A stretch of DNA of 64,000 bases, from positions 1,798,001 to 1,862,000 of the forward strand of contig NZ_CP082249.1 in assembly GCF_019879105.1 (NCBI RefSeq), read 5' to 3'. The position numbers and the translations under genes are program-made. The first letter of the stretch is position 1; every line of letters starts with the position of its first letter. The notes under the pieces were generated by a model that saw only the letters and a list, made by a program, of their open reading frames with translations, had not been told where the DNA came from and made no database searches. Shown here one piece after another: positions 1-9,128 of the stretch. The DNA comes from Natrinema sp. SYSU A 869. Its GTDB lineage: Archaea; Halobacteriota; Halobacteria; Halobacteriales; Natrialbaceae.

Positions 1-852
1 TATCCCACCGAGGGAGCCGTCTCCGTCAACGGCTACGACGTTCGAACCGATCCGCAGGCGGTCCGCGAATCGATTGGCTACATGGCGCAGGAGACCAGCG
101 TCGACGAGGAACTGACCGCCCGCGAGAACGTCCGGTTCGCCTGTGAACTGTACGGCGTCCCGAAGGCCGACCGAGCGGACCGCATCGCGGAACTACTCGA
201 GATCGTCGGCCTCGGGGACGTCGCCGACACGCGGGCGGCGAACTTCTCCGGCGGCATGCAGAAGCGATTGGACGCGGCCACGGCACTGGTCCATCGACCG
301 TCCGTAGTGTTCCTCGACGAACCGACCGTGGGCCTCGATCCGGAGGCGCGACTGCGGCTGTGGGACCATCTCGAGGGACTCCTCGAGCGCGGGAGCACCA
401 TCTTTCTTACGACGCAGTACCTCGACGAGGCCGATCGCCGCTGTGATCGGCTCGCCCTGCTCCGGGATGGCGAGGTTGTTGCGACCGATACGCCGGCCGC
501 GCTCAAGTCCCGCGTCGGCGGTGACGTGTTGGCCCTGCAGTTTGCCGACGACGTCGATCACCGGATCGCACGGGCGAAGCGCGTCGTGCGTGAGTCGGAT
601 GCGGTCGATCCCGTGGCGATCGAGACGACAGAGAACGGGCTCACCGTCACGGCGGCGACCGCTCGTCGGAGCGCCCACGACCTGTTCGTCGCGCTCTCCG
701 AGGCGGGGATTCGCGTGACCGGGTTCGACGTCCGATCGCCGACGCTGGACGACGTCTTCCTCTCGCTGACCGGCGACCGCCCCGACCGCTCCGAGTCGGG
801 CGACGGACCGCGCTGGGCGTCCGCGGCCGCAAAACGGGAGGGATCGCGATGA
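1..852 (+). CDS. ABC transporter ATP-binding protein, DrrA-like (5' end outside window)
   Basis: The frame is open from base 1, so the start codon and the Walker A loop lie upstream of the window. Visible in order are the Q-loop (GYMAQETS, bases 82-105), the ABC signature (NFSGGMQKRLD), Walker B (VVFLDEPTVGLDP) and TTQYLDEAD, where Gln stands in place of the usual switch His, as is common in DrrA-type exporters. An acidic C-terminal regulatory segment follows. The stop overlaps the start of the permease gene by four bases (ATGA), so the two form an operon and an exporter. The substrate (drug, lipid or other) cannot be told from the sequence. The protein would act on the inner face of the membrane. 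Confidence 0.93.
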   Translation, partial: YPTEGAVSVNGYDVRTDPQAVRESIGYMAQETSVDEELTARENVRFACELYGVPKADRADRIAELLEIVGLGDVADTRAANFSGGMQKRLDAATALVHRPSVVFLDEPTVGLDPEARLRLWDHLEGLLERGSTIFLTTQYLDEADRRCDRLALLRDGEVVATDTPAALKSRVGGDVLALQFADDVDHRIARAKRVVRESDAVDPVAIETTENGLTVTAATARRSAHDLFVALSEAGIRVTGFDVRSPTLDDVFLSLTGDRPDRSESGDGPRWASAAAKREGSR

Positions 853-1766
853 GTTCGGGACCCGAACCGTCGGCGGGGGTCTCCCGCGACGAGGGACGGA
901 GGGCCGCGGGGAACGGTTTCGTCGCCGATACGCTGGTCTCCCTCAAGCGGTGGCTCGTCAAAACGTCGCGGAGCCCGTTCGTAACGTTCTCCTCGCTCGT
1001 CCAGCCCGTCGTCCTCTTTGTGTTGATGGCGTCGGTCTTCGGAGCCGTCGCGGAGGGCGCGCTCGCTGACGCCTACGGCGACGGCGTCCACTACGTCGCG
1101 TTTCTCACGCCGGCTATCGTGATTCAGTCCGCACTTGCCGCGGCGGCGGTCTCCGGCATCGGGCTGGTCAAAGACATGGAAACGGGGATGTTCGACAAGA
1201 CTCTCGTGTCACCGATCGACCGGGGCGCGATGCTCCTCGGGAAGGTGCTCTCGGAACTGCTCCGCGTCGCCGTCCAGACCGTCGTCATTCTGGTACTGGG
1301 CGCTCTCATGCTTCGCTCCTCCGGCGGGGCCGCTGGCAGTGCGTACCTGGCGACCGGACTGGCGGGTATCGTCGGGATCATCGGGATCACCGTGCTCTTC
1401 AGCCTCGTCTTTGTGGCGTTCTCGAACATCGTCGCGCTTGTCACGCGCGATGAGGAGGCGACGATAATGATCGCGAACCTGCTGACGTTTCCGCTCCTGT
1501 TTTGCTCGAGCGCCTTCCTGCCGCTGACTGTCCTGCCGGACTGGATCCGGACTGTCGCAGTTGTCAACCCCGTCACCTACGGCGTCGACGGGGTTCGAGC
1601 CCTCGTGCTCGGAGCGGACGTGACGACGGTCGTCGACGTGACCGCGTTCGGGGGGCTCTGGAACACCGTCGCGCCCGCGGCAGCGGTGCTCGCGCTCTTC
1701 GCACTGGTGCTGGGTGCGATCGCCGGCAAACTGCTCGAGAGCGCCTGGAAAGCCGAGGTCCGGTAG
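849..1766 (+). CDS. ABC-2 type transporter permease, DrrB/NodJ-like
   Basis: A protein of 305 residues, the usual size for ABC-2 permeases. A hydrophilic N-terminus (about 45 residues) precedes roughly six membrane segments. The segment reading KDMETGMFDKTLVSP matches the conserved cytoplasmic loop of DrrB-type permeases, where the ATPase docks. It overlaps the ATPase gene by ATGA and is therefore translationally coupled to it. The gene ends close to the convergent regulator gene that follows. The family assignment is firm; the substrate is unknown. Confidence 0.93.
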   Translation: MSSGPEPSAGVSRDEGRRAAGNGFVADTLVSLKRWLVKTSRSPFVTFSSLVQPVVLFVLMASVFGAVAEGALADAYGDGVHYVAFLTPAIVIQSALAAAAVSGIGLVKDMETGMFDKTLVSPIDRGAMLLGKVLSELLRVAVQTVVILVLGALMLRSSGGAAGSAYLATGLAGIVGIIGITVLFSLVFVAFSNIVALVTRDEEATIMIANLLTFPLLFCSSAFLPLTVLPDWIRTVAVVNPVTYGVDGVRALVLGADVTTVVDVTAFGGLWNTVAPAAAVLALFALVLGAIAGKLLESAWKAEVR

Positions 1767-1858
1767 CAACGGCCCACGCCGCTCTCGCGTCGATTTCCGA
1801 CGGCCGGGCACCATACTAGCCCGCGGATCGTCTCCACACTACCACTACCTTCAAAGGG

Positions 1859-2560
1859 TCACAGCGGCGTTCGCCCTCCTGGCCCCACTCGATCGCTCGA
1901 GGCGATGGTCGTCTCGACGAGGTGGGTCTGTGCCCGCCGGAGTCGCTCGGAGAGTGACGACGCGGAGATCCCGAGTTCGGCGGCGACGTCCTCGAGCGAC
2001 GCCGTCCGCGGGATCTCAAAGTATCCCATTTCGTAGGCGATTCGGACCGCCTCGAACTGGGGGTCGGTCAGTCCGTCGTCTGTCGCCGCGGCGTCGGTCC
2101 CGCGAGTAAGTCTGCAGAGCCTGAACGCACCGTTCCGTTGCCAGAAGGTGCGAAAGTCGTCCAGTGTCTCCATATCGGCAAATCTCCCGGTCTGGACCCA
2201 GCCGGTCGGCGTGACCCGGATCCGATCGATGATCGAGTCCGTGTGCGCCAGCGCGCGGAGCGCTGCGAGGTCGTCGACCGCCTCTCCGAGTTGGTCCTCC
2301 ATCCCGACGCTCGGCAGTATCTTGTACCGACGTCGCTGGTCCGTTCGGTCGATCAGCGAGTACTCCCCCACGAACGTTGCCGACTCGAAGGCTTGTTCGA
2401 CCCGTTCGGGCGAGTCGTGGATCACAGTGGTGATAAACGGTGGGTGACGGCCCTGATCGGGACCGATCATGGTTTCGAGCGTCGCCTCGGGGAACGTCTC
2501 GGCCACCTCGACGAGCGGGAGCGACTCGCAGATAATCTCGTATTCGGCGACGAGTTCCAT
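1859..2560 (-). CDS. Bat-type transcription regulator (HTH_10 family)
   Basis: A protein of 233 residues. The C-terminal part (about 165-220) is the HTH_10 domain of bacterio-opsin-activator-like regulators: LTDPQFEAVRIAYEMGYF leads into a helix-turn-helix with LEDVAAELGISASSLSERLR. The N-terminal 150 residues form the alpha/beta region typical of short haloarchaeal Bat paralogues, without a recognisable PAS or GAF sensor. Haloarchaea carry dozens of these regulators and their targets are seldom known. It is convergent with the DrrAB genes and lies upstream, on the same strand, of nothing obvious, so its regulon cannot be inferred from context. Confidence 0.9.
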   Translation of the reverse strand: MELVAEYEIICESLPLVEVAETFPEATLETMIGPDQGRHPPFITTVIHDSPERVEQAFESATFVGEYSLIDRTDQRRRYKILPSVGMEDQLGEAVDDLAALRALAHTDSIIDRIRVTPTGWVQTGRFADMETLDDFRTFWQRNGAFRLCRLTRGTDAAATDDGLTDPQFEAVRIAYEMGYFEIPRTASLEDVAAELGISASSLSERLRRAQTHLVETTIASSDRVGPGGRTPL

Positions 2561-2740
2561 ACTCAGTCTGAGTCGACGGCATCGGATATACCGCCCGAAA
2601 TTGATAACTGTCTGTCAGACCGTGCCATTGCTATCGGCGAACCGTCCGCTGGTCAGACGGGCGGCGAGGCGACGGGGCGGCGAGGCGACAAGGTGACGGG
2701 TTGATGGGTAGACAGGAGGGTGAGGCAGCAAGACGGCGAC

Positions 2741-3781
2741 TCAGCGGCCGACCAGATCGTCGTAGCGCGCGCCGGTCTGCTTCAGCGTCTCGGTCGAGTA
2801 GAGCCGTTCGTGATCGACGGGGAGATAGTCGGCAGCGAGTTCGTCGATCTTCGCGTCGACGGCCTCCGAATCGCGGCCGTGGATCATCGTAAACAGGTTG
2901 TACGGCCACTCCTGCTCGGGACGGCGGGGCCGATTGTAACAGAGCGTAACGGAGGGCAGCCCACCCGCTCGCTCGCCCCACTCGTCGAGTTCACCGTCGG
3001 GCACGTCCCAGACGACCATGCAGTTGGCGTCAAAGCCCGTCACGACGTGGTTGATCACGCAGCCGATACGCTTGAGATAGCCACCCTCGAGCAGCCGTTC
3101 GACGGCCGCGAGCACGTCCTCGACGGCGTAGCCGACTTCCCCCGCGATGTCGCGGTACGGCGTCGCCGACAGCGGGAACCCGTCCTGAATTTCGAGTAAG
3201 AGTTCGGCCTCGAGCGCGGAGAGATCGCCCGCCGCTTCCTCGCTGATCCGAGTCGCAGAGGAGTCTAATCGCTCCTCAAGGGATTCGCGGGCGAAGCGAT
3301 CGCCGTTGACGACGGGGAACTCGAGGTCGATGTAGTAATCGGTCAGCATCGGCAGATTCAGGACGCCACAGCCGGTACGGTGCTCGATTTCGGCTAAAAT
3401 GTCGTCGCGGGCGGCCTGCGAGCCGGCGGTGACGACGAACCACATGTTCCATTCGTGATCGCGGGCGTAGTTGTGGTTGACCTGTCGGTAGTCGTTGATG
3501 ATCGCGGCGACCTCCGTGAAGCGGTCCGCGGGTGCCTGCACTGCGGCGAGCGTCGACGAGCCGATCACGGGCGGGTTGAGGACGGCACCGAACCGGCGGA
3601 CGATACTGGCCTCCTGCAGGGCGCGGACGCGGTCGATCGCTTCTGATTCGTCAATTCCGAGATCGGAACCAACGCGGCGGAATGGGCGTTCTTCGATCGG
3701 GAAGCCGCTCTGATAGCCGTCGATCAGCGCTGCGTCCACGTCGTCGATGGCCTCGCGCCAGTTCCCCGACAGGGTACTCAT
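2741..3781 (-). CDS. ahbAB: fused siroheme decarboxylase AhbB/AhbA (Lrp/AsnC fold)
   Basis: A protein of 346 residues consisting of two Lrp/AsnC-like halves, each with a winged helix and an RAM-like domain. The first half carries NHNYARDHEWNMWFV (about 103-117) and the second carries CYNRPRRPEQEWPYNLFTMI, which are the signature segments of the two siroheme decarboxylase subunits. These proteins remove two acetate carboxyl groups from siroheme to give 12,18-didecarboxysiroheme in the alternative (AhbABCD) haem route used by archaea. In many genomes the halves are separate genes; here they are one chain. Such proteins are often mis-annotated as AsnC-family regulators. No other ahb gene is nearby. 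Confidence 0.85.
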   Translation of the reverse strand: MSTLSGNWREAIDDVDAALIDGYQSGFPIEERPFRRVGSDLGIDESEAIDRVRALQEASIVRRFGAVLNPPVIGSSTLAAVQAPADRFTEVAAIINDYRQVNHNYARDHEWNMWFVVTAGSQAARDDILAEIEHRTGCGVLNLPMLTDYYIDLEFPVVNGDRFARESLEERLDSSATRISEEAAGDLSALEAELLLEIQDGFPLSATPYRDIAGEVGYAVEDVLAAVERLLEGGYLKRIGCVINHVVTGFDANCMVVWDVPDGELDEWGERAGGLPSVTLCYNRPRRPEQEWPYNLFTMIHGRDSEAVDAKIDELAADYLPVDHERLYSTETLKQTGARYDDLVGR

Positions 3782-4930
3782 TGGTTACCCTAGGGAGAAG
3801 AGGGCCGTATCGTTTTCGGGTCTGCTCGAGTCGGCCCAGTGGGTCGCGCGGAGACAGCGGGATTTCTCGCAACGGAGTGTGACGCTCGAGCCAATTTCGG
3901 CGGTATCGTGTGTTGCATCAATGCAAGGTGACATCGCGCTTGTGAAATCGAGCAGCCAGTTTTCAGATACTAACCACCAGCCTTGAATAATACTATAGTT
4001 CCAGATAGTTATCGCCGAGTGGGATCGCATCCCGGCACAGAGTAGCCAGGAAATCCATACAGTATTTGGGAGTAAGACAGAGTCCGTCTCCAGTTGTCAC
4101 CGGGACCATAATTTCGACTAGCTAAATCGGCTCATCGAACGACTGATCCGACGGATCGAATTGGGATCGTCACCAAGAAACCGCGCTGTGATTGCGAGAG
4201 TTGCAAGCAGACACCGACAACTGATAGCGGGTTCGGTGAGCGTGGCGGCGTGTCTTTTGCTCCACGAGTCCTCGAACGACCGCTATCGCAGACGTATATT
4301 TTCTGTCTATCCGGTGACGAGGTTCCGGCTTCCCTCTCTCGGTAACAGTCTATCTCCGATACGAAACGAGCGATAATGGACCTCGAGAGAAGCTATCTTA
4401 TAGAATATGTTTCGTAGTACTTCCCAGAACAGGTACCATTCGAAATCGACAAACAATCACTCGTCGAAACGGGACTGTCGCGGATGGCGGCTGTTGCCGA
4501 CTTCGTCTGGTCACGGAGAGGGTATCTGATTTTCGAGGAAATGGGTGTAACACCCCACAACGCCGTCCGCCACGGCGGTCACGAGTGGGTCGGATAGGTC
4601 TCGCAAACGGACCATCCTCGCGGTAGCCGCAGCTGAACGGCGGCGATCGACTGCGACGGAATGGATTACAACCATACGTGTGTAATAATCTTGGCAGTCG
4701 AACGGCCCGAGCAGGGCCTCGTTTGATGGAGGTATTCCAGAGACAGATGGTTTTGAACGAAGGCAATGATTATATAATTATTGTTCATGCCATAACCACA
4801 AAAACACCGCACGAGACGCGCTATAGTTGAGTATCATACTGACAGGCTCATATCATTGATGGGAATAACCGATCCCTATCTCTCGTTACTCACCGCATAG
4901 TTAGATATATTGACAGCGAAGGACGGCTGA
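3782..4930. other. 1.15-kb intergenic stretch without a clear gene
   Basis: This stretch is visibly richer in A+T than its flanks. The open frames on both strands encode basic, Arg/Ser-rich peptides unlike haloarchaeal proteins. The most protein-like reading is on the plus strand from ATG 4376 to TAG 4597, interrupted by TAG at 4415; its second part has acidic, haloarchaeal-looking composition and could be a decayed gene. The last 30 bases hold the promoter of the next gene. I see no tRNA, inverted terminal repeats or transposase signature. Confidence 0.6.
4901..4911 (+). promoter_or_regulatory. TATA box for the DUF4350/MoxR operon
   Basis: TTAGATATATT is centred about 25 bases before ATG 4931, the spacing expected for an archaeal promoter giving a leaderless transcript. 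It supports the choice of 4931 as the first start codon of the operon. Confidence 0.6.
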
Positions 4931-5209
4931 ATGGCGACTCCGCGCCGGATGCGGTTTATCCGTGGACAGCTCGCTTGGATGGTAGCGACGGTACTCCTCC
5001 TGTCAGTGCTCGGCTCGCTCTCCGCCGAACTGTTCTTCGTCTGTTCGCTAATCGGGCTGCTCGTCGTCACCGAGCTCACTGCACCGGTCAGCGTGACGCC
5101 GACGTGGCGATCACGGTTGACGTGGCTCACGCTGCTTGGTCTCGTCGGGTTCACCGCGCTCGTCGTCCACCGGCTTCTCGAGTTGGTCCCACCGGCGGTG
5201 ATCCCGTGA
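4931..5209 (+). CDS. small membrane protein of the MoxR locus
   Basis: A protein of 92 residues with three predicted membrane segments (about 13-28, 32-50 and 66-85) and a basic N-terminus. I do not recognise a family. The start is supported by the TATA box just upstream. The stop overlaps the GTG start of the DUF4350 gene (GTGA), so the two are translationally coupled. In haloarchaea MoxR/DUF58 loci usually include several small membrane proteins, which suggests a role in the same membrane complex, but this is inferred from position only. Confidence 0.75.
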   Translation: MATPRRMRFIRGQLAWMVATVLLLSVLGSLSAELFFVCSLIGLLVVTELTAPVSVTPTWRSRLTWLTLLGLVGFTALVVHRLLELVPPAVIP

Positions 5210-6363
5210 GCTGGCACGCCGGAACGGTCGACGAGGAGGGAATCGTCTGGCCACGTGCCCTGCTGGTCGCGCTCGCACTGGCGACCGTCGTCGCGCTTGG
5301 GGTCCTCGCGGCGACGTCCACTGCGGCATTCAGTCCACACAATCCCGCCTGGGACGGCGCGACCGGCCTCCGCGACGAGATCGAAGCCGATCCCGACGTC
5401 GAGAGCGAACTCGTCCGTGATCCGGACAGATACGAGGCATTCTCGAACGAATCCGCTGCCAACGGGACGGTCGCGTTCGTCGTCGCACCGGACGATTCCT
5501 ACACCGATGCGGAGGCCGCGCGGATCAGGACGTTCGTCGAGAACGGCGGCACGCTCGTCGTCCTCGAGAACGTCGGCGAGAACGGGAACAAGCTACTGGC
5601 CGATGTCGGTGCGGCGGCCCGCACGGACGGACGCCTGCTACGCGACGAGTACGAGAACGACGGGGGGCCGGCGATGCCGGTCGCGACCGGCGTCGAGAAC
5701 CACTCGCTGACCGACGGGGTCGACCAGCTGACGCTCAATTACGCGACAGCGGTCGACCCAGGATCGGAGAATACGACGGTACTCGCCACGACGAGCGATC
5801 TCGCCTATCTCACTGCGGACGATGACCAGCTTGACCAGGAAGACGAACTCGGAACGCACCCGGTCGCGACCGTAGAAAACGTCAGCCGCGGACGAGTCGT
5901 CACAGTCGGCGATCCGAGTCTCGTGATCAACGCGATGCGCGACCGACCGGATAACGATCGATTCGTCCGGGAACTGTACGGCGATGCGGACCGTGTCCTG
6001 CTGGACGTCTCGCACACCGCCGACGTCCCACCGCTGGCCGCCGCGGTCCTGACGATACGCGCCGTCCGACCGCTGCAGCTGCTGCTCGGGGTCGGCGGCA
6101 TCGCCGCGATCGCGGCGGCATCCGGGCGACGCGCCCGCTCAGTCGCGGCGCGCGCTCGGCGACTACTGCCCGGAAACCGCTCCCGACGCGCCGACCCGCA
6201 CGATGGCTCGGCATCATCAGTCCGGTCGTCGTCCTCGGTGTCCGTCCTGTCCGACGCAGAGCGGGAAGCGATTGTTCGACGGCGACATCCCGAGTGGGAC
6301 GATGATCGGATCCAGCGCGTGATAGCGGACGGTAACCGTATCCGACGGGACCACGATGACTAG
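5206..6363 (+). CDS. DUF4350 domain membrane protein
   Basis: The start is GTG 5206, overlapping the previous stop, and gives 385 residues; open sequence further upstream in this frame is a shadow of the small membrane protein. A membrane segment at about 17-40 is followed by a large extracytoplasmic-type domain with DAEAARIRTFVENGGTLVV, the signature of the DUF4350 fold (related to class I glutamine amidotransferase-like domains but without visible catalytic residues). A second membrane segment (about 300-318) and a basic cytoplasmic tail ending in a helical region follow. DUF4350 proteins typically sit beside MoxR and DUF58 genes, as here. The biochemical role is unknown. Confidence 0.85.
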   Translation: MSWHAGTVDEEGIVWPRALLVALALATVVALGVLAATSTAAFSPHNPAWDGATGLRDEIEADPDVESELVRDPDRYEAFSNESAANGTVAFVVAPDDSYTDAEAARIRTFVENGGTLVVLENVGENGNKLLADVGAAARTDGRLLRDEYENDGGPAMPVATGVENHSLTDGVDQLTLNYATAVDPGSENTTVLATTSDLAYLTADDDQLDQEDELGTHPVATVENVSRGRVVTVGDPSLVINAMRDRPDNDRFVRELYGDADRVLLDVSHTADVPPLAAAVLTIRAVRPLQLLLGVGGIAAIAAASGRRARSVAARARRLLPGNRSRRADPHDGSASSVRSSSSVSVLSDAEREAIVRRRHPEWDDDRIQRVIADGNRIRRDHDD

Positions 6364-6471
6364 GATGACTACGATGATGTCGACTGAACGGGTCCAATCC
6401 GCGCGGCGGAACGGAGACGCGACGAACGAACCCGTCCGAAGCTACCCGATAGGCCATACACGAGACTACGA

Positions 6472-7518
6472 ATGAGCGAGAACGATCCAAAATCCGACGG
6501 CAGTCGTACAGACACGGGCGATCCGGAAGCGATCTTCGACGCGTTACGCGCGGAGATCGGCCGCGTCCTCGTCGGCAACGACGACGCGGTCGAACTGCTT
6601 ACGATCACGCTGCTGACTCGCGGCCACCTCCTGCTCGAGGGGGTCCCCGGCGTGGCGAAGACGACGCTCGCGAACCTCTTCGCCCGCGCGAGCGGCCTCG
6701 AGTATAATCGTGTTCAGATGACGCCGGATATCCTCCCGGCGGACATCACGGGGACGGAGATCTACCGCAAGAACAGGGAGACGTTCGAACTCCAGCGAGG
6801 CCCTGTCTTCGCGAACGTTGTCGTCGCCGACGAGATCAACCGCGCGACGCCGAAGACCCAGAGCGCCCTGCTCGAGGCTATGCAGGAGCGTCACGTCACC
6901 ATCGGCGGGAAGACGCTCGAGTTGCCACAGCCGTTTATGGTCATCGCGACGCAGAATCCGATCGAGATGGAGGGCGTCTTCGAACTGCCGGAGGCCCAGC
7001 GCGATCGCTTCCAGTTCAAACACCGGATCGGGCTCCCCGGCGAGGACGACGAACTGGAACTCGTCGACCGCTTCGATGACGAGCCGATGCTCGGGCCGAC
7101 GGCGGTCGAGCAGGTCGTCGACCGCGAGGAAATACTCGAGGCACGGGAGCGTGCCGACGCCGTTCACGTCGCTCGCCCGGTCAAGAAGTATCTCGTCGAT
7201 CTCGTCGGGGAGACGCGAGCCCATCCCGATGTCGCTCACGGAGCGTCACCGCGGGCGACGCTCGCGTCTCTCGACGGGGTCAAGGTACGGGCCGCGATCC
7301 GCGGTCGCGGGTACGTCATCCCGGACGATGTGAAGGCACTGGCCGAGCCGATTCTGGCGCATCGACTCGTGTTGACGACCGACGCCGGACTGAGCGACGT
7401 CGCTGCGGACGAAGTCGTCGCGGATGTCCTCGAGTCCGTCGATGTTCCGGGGACTGAGACCGCGCTCGAACAGGAGGCCGTGAGCGACGGTGGCGACGAC
7501 ACCTACCCGACGGAGTGA
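6472..7518 (+). CDS. MoxR-family AAA+ ATPase
   Basis: A protein of 348 residues, typical MoxR length. Walker A is GVPGVAKT (about 60-67), Walker B is VVVADEINRATPKTQ, and sensor 1 is in VIATQNPIEMEG; arginine-finger region PEAQRDRFQF follows. The C-terminal lid has AHRLVLTTDA. MoxR ATPases act as chaperones that mature or activate partner proteins, often with von Willebrand/DUF58 partners. The gene follows the DUF4350 gene by 108 bases in the same direction and faces the DUF58 operon. Client protein unknown. Confidence 0.95.
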   Translation: MSENDPKSDGSRTDTGDPEAIFDALRAEIGRVLVGNDDAVELLTITLLTRGHLLLEGVPGVAKTTLANLFARASGLEYNRVQMTPDILPADITGTEIYRKNRETFELQRGPVFANVVVADEINRATPKTQSALLEAMQERHVTIGGKTLELPQPFMVIATQNPIEMEGVFELPEAQRDRFQFKHRIGLPGEDDELELVDRFDDEPMLGPTAVEQVVDREEILEARERADAVHVARPVKKYLVDLVGETRAHPDVAHGASPRATLASLDGVKVRAAIRGRGYVIPDDVKALAEPILAHRLVLTTDAGLSDVAADEVVADVLESVDVPGTETALEQEAVSDGGDDTYPTE

Positions 7519-7566
7519 GCCAGTCCGAGAGAACACCGGTCCCGGCAGTCGGACACGCGAGGAGAG

Positions 7567-8445
7567 TCACGCTGGCTCCCATCGACAGGTGATCAGCCAC
7601 TCGGTTCGCTCCTCGCCAGGATCGACCTCGAGTTCGATCGACTGATCGAGGGCGTCGGCGAACCCGGCCGCGAGAAACGAGGCGACGGGATGATCGAACC
7701 GATCGACGTCGCCGAAGGCGGACGATTCGACGGCGATGGTCGCGCGTCCGTCGTCGGCATCAACCGCCGGATCGGCGCTGGTCGCGAGTTCGAACTGTTC
7801 GACGAGTCCGTCAGCGAGCCGTGTCGCAGCGGCCGTCGGCTCGGCCGGGAGCGGCTCGTCGAGCGTCCGCTCGAACTCTGCGAGGAGCCTTCCGCCGGTT
7901 GGTGCGAGGACGAGGCCCCGTTCCGCCGATCTGGTACTGATGGGGCCCGAACGGTCGTCGGGAAGGGTATACTCGGCCCGCTGTGGGACGAACAGACGGA
8001 TCGACGACGCACCGGTTCCGGGGAGATAGAGGCGTTCGTCTCGGAGGGCGAGTTCGTCTGCCAGGGCCTGCGCGTTCGTCGCGGCGGCGGCGTAGACGCA
8101 GTCACCGACATCGGCGGCGACGAACCGACCGGGAGTGAGATAGTAGGTGAGTATCGCGCCGAACAGACCGGTCGCGCCGAGGGCGAACAGGACGTTTCGC
8201 CCGTCGGAAAACAGGCCACCGCCGAGGGCGGCGAGCACGCCAACGACGGCGAGCCATCGGGCGGTTCGGCGGTACGTCCCCCGCATCGCGCGTGCGTACT
8301 CCGCCCGGAGGCGAGCGTTCTCCTCGGCCAGTAGTTCCGCTCTGGCAGCCGCCTCGTCCCGGTCTGAGGACGATCCTGCAGCGGCGTCGTCGCTCTGTGA
8401 CAGTCGTGAGTCGGTCCGATCTAGGTCGTCAGTGCTCTGAGTCAT
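7567..8445 (-). CDS. uncharacterised membrane protein of the DUF58 operon
   Basis: A protein of 292 residues. The first 45 are acidic and Ser-rich, then a predicted helical/coiled segment rich in Ala, Glu and Arg (about 30-57), then two membrane segments (about 64-82 and 86-104), then a soluble domain of about 185 residues with no motif I recognise. Its start overlaps the stop of the upstream membrane-protein gene by one base (TGATG), so it is the third gene of a tight operon headed by the DUF58 gene. Function unknown; position suggests a component of the MoxR/DUF58 membrane system. Confidence 0.82.
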   Translation of the reverse strand: MTQSTDDLDRTDSRLSQSDDAAAGSSSDRDEAAARAELLAEENARLRAEYARAMRGTYRRTARWLAVVGVLAALGGGLFSDGRNVLFALGATGLFGAILTYYLTPGRFVAADVGDCVYAAAATNAQALADELALRDERLYLPGTGASSIRLFVPQRAEYTLPDDRSGPISTRSAERGLVLAPTGGRLLAEFERTLDEPLPAEPTAAATRLADGLVEQFELATSADPAVDADDGRATIAVESSAFGDVDRFDHPVASFLAAGFADALDQSIELEVDPGEERTEWLITCRWEPA

Positions 8446-9128
8446 CAGTAGGTATCAGCGTCGGCTGGCGAGTCCGCGTCCGGCGGCGACGAACCGACGT
8501 GCTCCGTCGCCGCAATCGCTGTGTCGGTGGTCAACTCGCTCGACCGTTGCCGCGAATCGGGACGGTCGCGTTCCCCTCGGTCGAGGACGAAGACGAGTCC
8601 GTATCGATGGAGTCCATAGACGCCACCGGCGAGCGCGGCGAGTGACGCGACGGCGGCCATCCAGAGCGGCCGCCCCGCCGGACCCAGCACGGCCCAGGCG
8701 ATTCCCGCGAGGCCCCCGGCGCTCACGAGTGCGGCTGCAGCGTGGCCGATCTGAGCGCCCCTCGCCGTTCGCGGGGCTGAGGCGAGCACGAGCGCGACGA
8801 ACCCGGCCTCGACGATCGCGAACGGGAACGGGTCAATCCCGGCAGGAAAGAGCCCGATGAGCGCAACGTGGCCGACCGCGACCGCAGATGGCGTCTCGAG
8901 CGCGTACCAGACGGCGACAGTTGCGATGCCGGCGATCGCACCCGGTCGGCCGGCCGCGTGGGAGAACGCCGCGACGAGCGCTGCGAGCCCCAGGACCATC
9001 GACACGTCGAGATCCGTCGACCGGCTGTCGGCGGCTGCGCGTGCGCTCTCGTCGCTCTCGGTCGGCCCCGTTGCGTCGTCGCCGTCGTTGCCGTCGGCCT
9101 CGGCGGCCGCGGGCGGCCGATCGCTCAT
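8445..9128 (-). CDS. uncharacterised polytopic membrane protein of the DUF58 operon
   Basis: A protein of 227 residues: an acidic N-terminus of about 40 residues, then about five to six closely packed hydrophobic segments (roughly 42-165), then a hydrophilic acidic tail. It overlaps the DUF58 gene upstream by four bases (ATGA) and the next gene by one base, so all three are coupled. I do not recognise a characterised homologue; similar proteins accompany DUF58 genes in haloarchaea. It may anchor or scaffold the DUF58 partner in the membrane (inference). Confidence 0.82.
   Translation of the reverse strand: MSDRPPAAAEADGNDGDDATGPTESDESARAAADSRSTDLDVSMVLGLAALVAAFSHAAGRPGAIAGIATVAVWYALETPSAVAVGHVALIGLFPAGIDPFPFAIVEAGFVALVLASAPRTARGAQIGHAAAALVSAGGLAGIAWAVLGPAGRPLWMAAVASLAALAGGVYGLHRYGLVFVLDRGERDRPDSRQRSSELTTDTAIAATEHVGSSPPDADSPADADTY

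Noticed and set aside
4415-4417. In-frame TAG as a pyrrolysine codon
   Set aside because: No pyrrolysine genes are known in this group and the surrounding frame is not a known methyltransferase; decay or chance is simpler.
4398-4766. Minus-strand frame of 122 codons in the 3782-4930 gap
   Set aside because: The product is Arg/Ser/Pro-rich and basic, unlike haloarchaeal proteins.
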